DNA from: Selaginella moellendorffii
Taxonomy: Eukaryota; Streptophyta; Lycopodiopsida; Selaginellales; Selaginellaceae
Direction: 5' to 3'
Length of the DNA stretch: 64,000 nt
Assembly (NCBI RefSeq): GCF_000143415.4
Contig: NW_003314290.1
Coordinates: 108,501-172,500, forward strand
Part shown: positions 54,647 through 64,000 of the stretch, piece after piece
Position numbering within the stretch: the stretch's first letter is position 1
Layout: each line of letters starts with the position of its first letter
Program-made: the position numbers and the translations under genes
Notes under the pieces: model-generated
Databases searched by the model: none
What the model saw: the letters and a program-made list of their open reading frames with translations, nothing else
Told to the model about the DNA's origin: nothing

Positions 54647-55219
54647 CCCAAACTGTGAAAAAGAAGAGGAGCAATCCTCTGGTGTAGAAACCAAGGATAC
54701 AGTCATGTGAGGAGGAAGTCCCAAAGGACCGTGGGACTTAGTGGTCGGGCCTGTGGACCTTGATCCAGTGGCAGTGTTAGCGAACACGACCATAGATAGA
54801 AAGGGACTTGGTGGGGATCGAAAAAGGGATATTGGGGAAGGCTATTCCCCATGCCTGCAAGCATCTTAAGGATGCTAAGGAGTGGATTTGGGATGACCAC
54901 TCATGGATGGATAGCCCAGTCTTTAAGAGATGGGACTATGATGCAGGTGGTGTTAGACCACTAGTGTGACCAAGGTGAAGGGGCATAACCTTAGTGTAAC
55001 AGGCTGGTATGTCAGTGGTACTTTGGAAGGGTCGGTCATGGGATTGGACACATGGAACACTTGGGCCAAGTGTAAAGTTTGAGTGGTAGGGATGCTATTC
55101 TCGTGGCTAGCAAGCCCAAGTCTAGAATAGGACTTATGGAGGTTGTGCATGAGACTCTGACAAGTGGTCAGAAGTGTGGTTAAGTGACTAAAGTAGAATG
55201 GAAAAATTAGTCACTTATA
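54647..55219 (+). mobile_element. LTR-A 3' part, plus, 5'-truncated
   Basis: Joins the interior at about 54647 in mid-LTR (near the 'CTGTGAAAAAGAAGAGGAGC' block, elsewhere CTATGGAAAGGAAGAGGAGC) and runs to the LTR end at TTAGTCACTTATA. About 450 bp at its start are missing compared with other copies. Confidence 0.7.
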
Positions 55220-55680
55220 GAGATTCATTTGGCTATTCGTGGTGGTTTTCTCCTTTTATTGGTTTAGTTCTCGCTAAACCCCTTAGAGACACCTTCTTTA
55301 TCTCAATCCCACTATTCATTCACGAGTAGTCTTAGTTTTTATCAATATAACTTTTGCACTTTGGAACTCTTAATTTTGACTTCTCGAAGTCGATTTCCTA
55401 GGTGTCTCTAACACTTTGCATTGCGCATATTGTGCAACTCCACTTCCCCATCTTTACTTAAGGGCACCATCATCTTCTTTTCTATTTCATGTCACATTTG
55501 GCATTAAGTTCCAGTTATCATAATTCGTGCTAGGGCTGTCCATGGCCCTATCATTTGACTATTTTATTGCTCCCTCCTTTGGAGCTTTCATTTTCACCAA
55601 ATTAGAGCAATTAGGAATCCATCATTAGAAACCCTTTACCTTTCTCACAATTCGTTAACATCCAACTCCTTGGTGTTCCT
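55220..55680 (-). mobile_element. LARD interior fragment, minus
   Basis: Direct repeat of 57481-57980: shares GGTTTAGTTCTCGCTAAACC, GCACCATCATCTTCTTTT, TCCCTCCTTTGGAGCTT and TTCCAGTTATCAT blocks in the same order. It is a detached piece of the interior of a minus-strand element. Confidence 0.7.
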
Positions 55681-55924
55681 GGCCTAGGGACAACATTTCG
55701 GAACACCGTAGCCCTATGCGAGCCTCATGGGTACTCTCCCCACCTTCCACCTTTGGATGCTCTAGCCATGGGCTTAGAGTGAGGCTCCATTGAGCCATGT
55801 CAAGTATCCAAGTAGGTAGTGCCACCCACACTTGGACTGGGAGCATTAACCATTCGATCTCCTAGGGGAACTAAAGCCGGCTCTTGAACACTTCACCAAG
55901 CTACCTCGCTTGTCGGTCCGTATT
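55681..55924 (-). mobile_element. LTR-A internal fragment, minus
   Basis: Matches LTR-A at 56370-56600 (GACAACATTTCGGAACACCG, GGTGCCACCCACACTTGG-type block, AGCTACCTCGCTTGTCGGTC). It joins at about 55925 to another LTR-A piece that starts earlier in the LTR, so the LTR is partly duplicated and rearranged here. Confidence 0.65.
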
Positions 55925-57317
55925 CACTCTAGCTTTGCACTTGGTCCAAGTGCTCCCCGCGTCCGCTCCCATGACTGACACCCCAAGGCACCACCAACAT
56001 ACTAGCCCGTTACGCTAGGCCATGCCCAATCACCTTGGTCACATCGGTGGTCCAACACCACCTGCATTGCAATCCCGTCTCTTCAAGATTGGGCCATCCG
56101 TCCATGAGTGGTCATCCCAGATCCACTCCTTAGCATCCTTAGGATGCCTGTAGACATGGGGAATAGCCTTCCCCAATATCTCCTTTCTAGTCCCCACCAA
56201 GTCCCTTTCTATCCTTGGCTGTGTTCCCCAACACTGCCATTGGATCAAGGCTCACAGGCCCGACCACTAAGTCCCACGGTCCTCTGGGACTTCTTCATTG
56301 CATGACTATATCCTTGGTCACTACACCAAATGACTACTCCTCTTCCTTTCCACAGTCTGGGCCTTTGGGACAACATTTCGGAACACCGTGGCCTTACGCA
56401 AGCCTCGTGGGTACTCTCCCCGCCTTCCACCTTTGGGTGCTCTAGCCATGGGCTTAGAGCGAGGTTCCGTTGAGCCATGTTTGGTATCCAAGTAGGTAGT
56501 GCCACCCACACTTGGATTGGGAGCATCGGCCAGTCGATCTCCCGGGGGAACTAGAGCCAGCTCTTGAACACTTCACCAAACTACCCCGCTTGTCAGTTCG
56601 TATTCACTCTAGTCTTGGACTTCCCAGTGGGCAGCTCATCACCCAACACAGGGTACAGCCTTTTTGGGCCAAACTGGCCTTTCCTGACTAAACTGGCTCC
56701 ACTGCAGTCCTCCCCCTTACTATACTTTTGGAGCTCACCAAACCCCCTAGGGTCTGGGAGACGAACGCTTTGGGCTTTCACCTTCTCAGACTCGAACTCG
56801 GACTCGGACTCGGACTCGGACTCGGACTCGGACTCAGACTCAGACTCGGACTTGGACTCGGACTCGGGCTCGGGCTCGGGCTCGGTCTCGGCCTTGGCCT
56901 CGGTCTCGGTCTCGGTCCCGATCTCGGTCTCGGTCTCGGTCTCAATCCTGGTCTCGGTCTCGACCTCGGACTCCATCTCGGGTCCTTCTCGGACTCCATC
57001 TCGGATTCCATCTCGGACTCCGTCTCGGTCCATCTCGGACTTCATCTCGGACTCCATCTCAGTCCATCTCGGACTCCATCTCGAACACTTTCACGTGTCA
57101 TGTGTTGGTCCTTTTGGGTCCCTTTTTAGAGCCTTGCTTATTGCTTGCTTCGTGCTCATTCCTCAAGCACTTTGTTGGGAGTTCCACTCCCGCTCTCAAC
57201 CTTTCAAGGCGGAGCTTTTAGTCCAAATGTGTTACGCTTCTTTGGCTTTCGCTTCGGCCACTACCATGTGGCGCCCTTCCGGCTCCACTTTGGGGCCTAG
57301 GGATTTTGTGTCTCACA
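55925..57317 (-). mobile_element. LTR-A, minus, 3' LTR truncated at its far end
   Basis: On the minus strand begins TGTGAGACACAAAATCCC at 57317 and runs to about 55925, where the last ~150 bp of the LTR are replaced. The purine-rich TGGGTGGTGGAGT (57330-57318) just upstream on the same strand fits the polypurine tract. Carries a CTCGGA minisatellite at 56780-57090. Confidence 0.75.
56780..57090 (+). repeat. CTCGGA minisatellite in LTR-A
   Basis: Starts with about a dozen hexamers CTCGGA/CTCAGA/CTCGGG, then CTCGGT units, then CCATCTCGGACT units. Open frames of 77-257 codons through it (Ser-Asp, Leu-Gly, Glu-Ser runs) are products of the period. Confidence 0.88.
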
Positions 57318-57330
57318 ACTCCACCACCCA
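57318..57330 (-). promoter_or_regulatory. polypurine tract of minus-strand LARD
   Basis: TGGGTGGTGGAGT on the minus strand ends directly before the LTR start TGTGAGACAC. The run is purine-rich but carries several T residues, so it is a weak match to the expected tract. Confidence 0.4.
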
Positions 57331-60300
57331 TAGATAAAGTTCAATGTCTTCATCGAATGGTAAACCCTTTTATAAAGTAACACCCGCATGTATTACCATT
57401 TCCATCCTTGACACCCAGCCAATATTTGACTATGGTTTGACACCGAAGGCTCACCATGCCTTGTTTATCCCCTAAAGAGCATAGTCTTTTCAACATAGAG
57501 ACTCACTCGACTATCTGGGGTGGTTTGCTCCCTTTTATTGGTTCAATTCTTGCTAAACCTGTTAGAAACACCCTCTTTAACTCAATGCCACTACTCATTC
57601 TCGAGTAGTCTCTCTTTCCATCAATATAACCTTTGCACTTTGGAGCTTTTTAATTCTGACTTCTCAAAGTCAATTTCCTAAGTGTCTTCGACACCTTGCA
57701 TTGCACATATTGTGCAACTCCATTTCCCCATCCTAGGAAATTCTCTATTTGAGGGCACCATCATCCTTTCTTTTATTTCGTGCCACCTTAGGCACTAAGT
57801 TCCAGTTATCATACTTTGTGCTAGGGCTATCCATAGCCCTATCATTTAGCTACCTTTCCGCTCCCTCCTTTGGAGCTTCCACTTTTGCCAAATCAAAGCA
57901 ATTGGGAATCCATCCTTGGAAACACAGTCTTTCCCACAATTTGTTAGCACCCAACACATTAGTGTTCCTAGTTTAACTTTGCCTTTTGGATTCTTTTTCA
58001 TGATTCCCATGGCTTTTTTCTTAGCCACTAGTTTTTTTGCTCCTATCCTTGATTGTTGCACCCAGCAACATAGGATCGCTACCTCCATTTTTGAGGTTTC
58101 CTTTCAGTTCCATAGCAACACTTTGCTTTGCCAAGTCCAAAGGGTGTTCACCCCTAGTACGTCTCTTTAACATTTTCTACTGTGGGCTCTATCCACGGCC
58201 CAACTTTTGAGACCCTCCCTTGGATCTCTTGTAGAGATTACTTTCCTCATACTTACTATGCCATCACATTGACATAGCTCATTTCCCTTATGTGTTCTTC
58301 CCACTTGGTCACCTTGACTAAGCCACACCATCATCAATAGTTCAAATCAACACTTTTGAACTAAGAACTTTATCCCTTAAACTCACAAAGACTTTGTCCT
58401 TATTTTAGCCATAAGACCACCTAGTGATCTAACCTTGGCACCTTAACAAGTTTGCCAATAGGTACTAGGTCTTCCAAACCTTTAAGTTGTTCATCATGAC
58501 TCTGGGGGCATCCCCCACACTTGGCGGTGCACCCAAGCCAGCCCTTCCGGCTAAGGGTCTATAGCAACTGAAACTGGGTGTCCCCATCTCATTCACCACG
58601 TTCTTGGTGCCACTCGCACCAAAGTGTTTAAGTTAGATATGCTGAGCCACACTAAGCAATCTAACCGTGCATCACGACTCCGAGGCATCCCTCGCTTGGC
58701 GGTGTGCCCAAACCAGTCTCCTCACTGAAAGTCCATGACCACCGAAAAATGAGTGTCCTCATATTCCAAACCATCACTACGCCCTAGTGATTTGGGGCTC
58801 AAACCCAAGCACTAGAGGGTCGGGACTCAAACCCAACCTCCGTATATACATTTACGGATGGCATCACATAGGATGCCTGGCGTGACTCCCTATGCTGGTG
58901 CACCATCATGTACTTAAAACGCACTATAGATCACAGCTTAGGAACCTAGTTCCTCCGCACTGCCAAGTCCTCTCATTTGACAAGTCTGTGATCATGCATG
59001 AACTCCTCCATACTTGGCCCTATGGGCCACCCCTTTTGAAGTTAGCACCTTCAACTAGGGGGTTTGTTCCCCTGACTTGCTAATCTCACTTAGCAAGTCA
59101 TCCGGCCACCATACATGGTTCATGCATAAGTGTGAAAGTTTTTAACCATCGACTTTCATTCAAAGCCCCCTCTTTGAACACTCGGGAATTACTTCCCCAA
59201 CCTTGATAGCCTCGCTTTATGGCCAGCTTCAAGACCACGCTTTTGCTGCGCCACTCTGATTTCGCGCACTCTAGAAACCATTTACACTTGGCTTTCTAGA
59301 TACTTCTCTACCTAGAATTGTTTTTGGGAACCTTCAAGGAACTCTGTTCCTTAGCTTGCCAAGGCTTCTCCTTCGCAAGCTCCCTACTCCCTATATGGTC
59401 TAACATGGATAATTCTATATTTTAGATTCTCCATGGCATCGCAATTGCTAGTAGCAACATCCTTGAGCACCTTCTTAATTTTCCACTCCCAACTTGCATA
59501 ACCACCGTTGGTTATGCCCTTCGATTTCTATGGTTTAGTTCCATCCCAATATTACTTGCCTTTTGGCTTCATATGTTTCCTTTGGTTATTCTCCTCAAAA
59601 CTAAGAGGATAACTTTATACATTTTACCATGCCTTAACAAGTATTCATAGGGATGAACCTACCCAATAGCTTAAGGAGTGGTTCCTCAATCTGGGCATGC
59701 TCACTTTATAATCCCACACACCGGGATTAACATTGCTACTTATGGGCCTTTATATGCCCATTACTAGCCTTGCCAAAATCCCATTTTTGGCTTTGTCCAA
59801 ATCGGGTAGACGGATTTCTCCCGTCTTCAGAACCTTGGACATTTGGATAGCACCTCTTATCCATCATTCGCTAGGGACTTAGTCCCTTGGGCATTATCTA
59901 ATGCCCTTGTGACTTCAAACACCACCTCTTGGGGTTGTAGAGTGTTTGGGTGTCCCAATGATGGCGTCCTTGACAATGAGTATTTCCTTTTATGATATTG
60001 ATTTATTATATCGCAACATAAGCAACTTATCCCCGATAAGGGTATATTTAACTTCTTTATGCCATTAAAAAGTCTTGGGTAGCTACCTTCTACCCGTTTA
60101 ACCAATTACCTGCACCTCATGCTTAGTTGCCTCATAGTTGTCAAGTCCTACAACTCATTGCTTAGTGCTTCCACACCTCCATCATTATCTGGGTCACCAC
60201 ACTCCAACCACATGCCTTCTAACATAGGCTATGCCATTCCCATTTCCATTGGGATTCTCTTGGCAAGGGGTTCTTATAAACCCATCAACATATCCTCAAG

Positions 60301-61376
60301 GCATCACACCTTGGCCCATTTGGTGTCTTCACACCATCGGCTCCATGCGTCTGCCTTTATGACACTTTGCACTTATGTCTAGGTCTTTGCTAAAACTAAC
60401 CCAGTCGTTTCTCATGCCAACCATCCGTTAGCACTACACCATAGTGTTCGCACACCACTTTGCACCAAAGTTGTTTTTTCTAGGAACACCTATCCCAAAA
60501 CTTTAGCATGGCACATTCTGCCATCGATGAGATACCCTCTGTTCTCATCCTTGGATTCTATGATCCCCCCCCATCATTCGTGGGGTATAACACACCTCAG
60601 TCCAAATGCTTCCATCAATCTTTCAGGATTATTCTTTGACTCTATTTGAGTCCTCCAGCTTGTTGGACTTTGTCATCCGACAACCCATGAGGTCCCACCT
60701 TTGAGGTGCCAGTTCACTGGAATACAACTTCTTGTATTCAAGTCCTACTCACAAGGACCATCTTTGCAAGTGTTACTCCGACACTTGATTTGTTCTCTTG
60801 GGGCAACTTTTTTCCCCTTATGACCACTTGTCCATGTGATGAGAATACCAACTCATCCTCTAAGTACACCCCCAACTCCTTGGGTTGTTCTAGCATTTAT
60901 TAGAGGTAACCCTGGCTACCATTTCAAGGACTTGTGTCCTCTTCCGTATTTGACCTTCCACGGTCATTAATTTTGGTCTTAAATTCATGAGCACCAGCCT
61001 CAACTATATGAGGGTAATCTTGTGACTCCACTATCGTCTTGGAGTTTGCATCTTTCCCGTGATCCCAACTATAGTTGTTTACCACAACTACATTAGTCTG
61101 TTTGCTGCATCAAACGCTCATCTGGATCACATCCTCAACTCTCTGAAGAAACCCTCATACTATTCCCAAGATCCCAAAGTCGTTCCCTTATTAGCCCTTT
61201 TCCATCCACCACATCGTGCACAAGTTCACGCATGAACTCAAGTGGAGAGCCATGTCCTCTCGACATGCTACTCCTTGAGGATAGGTCCATACCTAGGACT
61301 TTCCAATTCCAATACAAGTGGTGATATGCTTGGCCACCAATAAGAGTCGGACTAAGGAACAGCTCCGATACCAAAT
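57318..61376 (-). mobile_element. LARD interior, minus, non-coding, 4.06 kb
   Basis: The most complete interior in the window, lying between primer site (ATTTGGTATCGGAGC, 61376-61362 on the minus strand) and polypurine tract. No gag or pol similarity in any frame. Contains the T-arm-like motif pair at 58795-58835 and the direct-repeat block around GCATCCCCCACACTTGGCGG and GCATCCCTCGCTTGGCGG (58507 and 58684). Confidence 0.8.
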
Positions 61377-62856
61377 TGTAAGAGACTAAATTTTTCCATT
61401 CTACTTTAGTCATTTAACCACACCTTCGACCACTTGGAGGAGTCTCATTCACAACCTCCATAAGTCCCACTCAAGACTTGGGCTTGCTAGCCCCGAGAAT
61501 GGCATCTATGCCACTCAACCTTTGCACTTGGTCCAAGTGCTCCACGTGTCCGGTCCCATGACTGACACCCCAAGGCACCACCAACATACCAGCCCATTAC
61601 GTTAGGCCATGCCCAATCACTTTGGTCATATCAATGGTCCAACACCACCTGCATTGCAATCCCGTCTCTCCAAGATTGGGCCATTCGTCCATAAGTGGTC
61701 ATCCCAAATCCACTCCTTAGCATCTTTAGGATTCCTGCAGACATGGGGAATAACCTTCCCCAATATCTCCTTTTTGGTCCCCACAAAGTCCCTTTCTATC
61801 CTTGGCTGTGTTCGCCAACACTGCCATTGGATCAAGGCTCACAGGCCTGACCACTAAGTCCCACAGTCCTCTGGGACTTCTTCATTGCATGACTATATCC
61901 TTGGTCACTACACCAAATGACTACTCCTCTTCCTTTCCACAGTCTGGGCCTTTGGGACAACATTTCGGAACACCGTGGCCTTACGCAAGCCTCGTGGGTA
62001 CTCTCCCCGCCTTCCACCTTTGGGTGCTCTAGCCATGGGCTTAGAGCGAGGTTCCGTTGAGCCATGCCTGGTATCCAAGTAGGTAGTGCCACCCACACTT
62101 GGATTGGGAGCATCGGCCAGTCGATCTCCCGGGGGAACTAGAGCCGGCTCTTGAACACTTCACCAAGCTACCCCGCTTGTTAGTCTGTATTCACTCTAAT
62201 CTTGGACTTCCCAATGGGCAGCTCATCACCCAACATAGGGTACAGCCTTTCTGGGCTAAACTGGCCTTTCCTGGCCAAACTGGCTCCACTGCAATCCTCC
62301 CCCTTACTATACTTTTGGAGCTCACCAAACCCCCCAGGGTCTGGGAGATGAACACTTTGGGCTTTCACCCTTTTAGACTTGAACTCGAACTCGAACTCGG
62401 ACTCGGACTCAGGCTCGGCCTCGGCCTCGGTCTTGGCCTCAGCCTCGGTCTCGGTCTCGGTCCCGATCTCGGTCTCGGTCTCAGTCTCGGTCTTGGTCTC
62501 GGTCTCAGTCCTGATCTCGGTCTCGACCTCAGACTCCATCTCGGGTCCTTCTCGGACTCCATCTCGGATTCCATCTCGGACTTTGTCTTAGTCCATCTCG
62601 GACTCCGTCTCGGTCCATCTCGGACACTTCCACGTGTCATGTGTTGGTCCTTTTGGGTCCCTTTTTAGAGCCTTGCTTATTGCTCACTTCATGCTCATTC
62701 CTCGAGCACTTTGTTGGGAGTTCCACTCCCGCTCTCAACCTTTCAAGGCGGAGCTTTTAGTTTAAACGTGTTACGCTCGTTTGGCTTTCGCTTCGGCCAC
62801 TACCATGTGGCGCCCTTCCGGCTCCACTTTGGGGCCTGGGGATTTTGTGTCTCACA
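61377..62856 (-). mobile_element. complete LTR-A, minus, 5' LTR
   Basis: TGTAAGAGACTAAATTTTTCC at 61377 to TGTGTCTCACA at 62856, 1480 bp; on the minus strand it is followed by the primer site at 61376. Closely similar to 55925-57317 over long stretches, including identical blocks near CTACACCAAATGACTACTCC, so the two LTRs of this copy are young relative to the others. Confidence 0.85.
62380..62630 (+). repeat. CTCGGA minisatellite in LTR-A
   Basis: About 250 bp of CTCGAA/CTCGGA/CTCGGT hexamers passing into CCATCTCGGACT units. It is the shortest of the four arrays. Confidence 0.85.
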
Positions 62857-63865
62857 CAGAGACCAAGACCAAGTATGAATCCGAGACCAAGATCGAGTTC
62901 GAGTCCAAAGCGATCAACCCCTGAGGGGTGTTCAGGGGGTTCCAAAAGTAGGGAGAGTGTGGGGGTTGGACCCTAGTGGAGCTAATTTGGCCTAGGAAAG
63001 CCATACTCAGCTGTTGGGTGATGGGATGACCACTGGGAAGGCTAGAGTGAATACAAACCAACAAACGGGATAGCTTGGTGAAGTGTTCAAGAATCGGCTT
63101 TAGTTCCTTCAGGAGATCGAATGGTCGATGCTCCCAATCCAAGTATGGGTAGCACTACCTACTTGGATACCTGGCATGGCTCAACAAAACCTTGCTCTAA
63201 GCCCATGGCTAGAGCACCCAAAGGCGAAAGGCAGGAAGAGTACCCATGAGGCCTGCATAGGGCCACGGTGTTCCGAAATGTTATCCCCAAGTCCCGGACT
63301 ATGGAAAGGAAGAAGAATAGTCCTCTGGTGTGGTGACCAAGGAAATAGTCACATAGTGAGGAAGTCCTAAAGGATAGTGGGATTTAATGGTCGGGCTTGT
63401 GGGCCTTGATCCAGAGGTAGTGTTGGCGAACACGGCTACGGACAGAAAGGGACTTGGTGGGGATTGTAAAAGGGATATTGAGGAAGACTGTACCCTATGT
63501 CTGCAGGCATCCTAAGGATGCTAAAGAGTGGATTTGGGGTGATCACTCATGGACGGATGACCCAGTCTTTGAGAGACGGGACTGTGATGCAGGTGGTGTT
63601 GGACCACCGGTGTGACCAAAGTGAATAGGCATGGTCTTAGCGTAATAGGCTGATATGTCGGTGGTATCTTGGGGTATCGATCATGGGATCAAACACGTGG
63701 AGCACTTGGACCAAGTGCAAAGGTTGAGTGGCATGGATGCAATTCTCGGGGCTAGCAAACCCCAAGTCCTGAATTGAATTTATGGAGGTTGTGAATGAAA
63801 CTCCTCCAAGTGGTCAGAGGTATAGTTAAGTGACTAAAGTAGAATGGAAAAATTAATCACTTACA
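62857..63865 (+). mobile_element. LTR-A, plus, terminal 3' LTR of composite
   Basis: Starts in the GAGACCAAGACC-type region directly after the minus LTR and runs to TTAATCACTTACA at 63865. No primer site follows; instead comes ATTGGGTAAAATAATGC, which is the gypsy RNase H sequence. It is therefore the outer right end of the composite whose left end is 49640. Confidence 0.8.
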
Positions 63866-64000
63866 ATTGGGTAAAATAATGCTGTAGCACATGAATGTAC
63901 TTCAAAATCCACCCCTATGAAAGAGTGTTTCCACTTTTGCAAGATAAATCATGGCAAGAAATTCTTTATTATAAACTGAGTAATGAGATTCTGCACTTGA
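63866..64000 (-). pseudogene. Ty3/gypsy RNase H fragment
   Basis: Minus strand reads SAESHYSVYNKEFLAMI (family AExNYSTxxKELLAI), then after a frameshift YIHVLQHYFTQ, which continues into LVMNK at 49639 when one copy of the 5-bp duplication and the composite are removed. The window ends inside this domain. Confidence 0.75.

Overview
This window looks like nuclear DNA of a land plant. The best fit is a lycophyte such as Selaginella: spliced plant genes with very short introns (about 45-75 nt, GT..AG), long PPR proteins built almost only of 31-residue S-type repeats, plant-type AUX1/LAX, APO and HMA5-like genes, and many nested LTR retroelements. The species assignment is inference. No rRNA, complete tRNA, bacterial operon or CRISPR array was seen. 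All reading was done by eye, so splice sites are predictions checked only by GT/AG borders, frame continuity and family conservation.

Layout. 1-14.8 kb is a graveyard of retroelements: a decayed Ty3/gypsy element (RT, RNase H and integrase pieces, + strand) split by a large inverted, non-coding LTR element (2874-9349) and by a solo LTR with a perfect target duplication (10633-12359), followed by a very AT-rich gene-free stretch. 15.4-26.6 kb is a compact gene island: PPR protein (-), HMA5-like copper ATPase (+), a candidate 62-residue gene (-), an APO plastid RNA-binding protein (+), a candidate 58-residue membrane protein (+) and an AUX1/LAX-like auxin permease (+). 28.9-34.9 kb holds a second PPR gene (-), a PPR fragment, and an unrecognised single-pass membrane protein gene with tandem exon duplications. 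38.7-46.4 kb holds the cytosolic phenylalanyl-tRNA synthetase beta subunit (19 exons), a small heat-shock protein (-), a second AUX1/LAX gene with a frameshift at its last exon, and a PPR pseudogene. 47.6-64 kb is a second retroelement stack: a copia remnant, a gypsy remnant on the - strand, two TRIM-like miniature elements, and a 14.2-kb composite of head-to-head large non-coding LTR elements (called LARD here, LTR called LTR-A) inserted in the gypsy RNase H region.

How the genes relate. PPR and APO proteins both serve organelle RNA processing, and the two AUX/LAX genes are close paralogues sharing all intron positions. No operon-like logic is expected. The most unusual items are the LTR-A/LARD family (no coding capacity, initiator-tRNA-Met primer site, an expanding CTCGGA-type minisatellite inside its LTR, repeated inverted arrangement), the exon-duplicated membrane protein gene, and two very small spliced genes.
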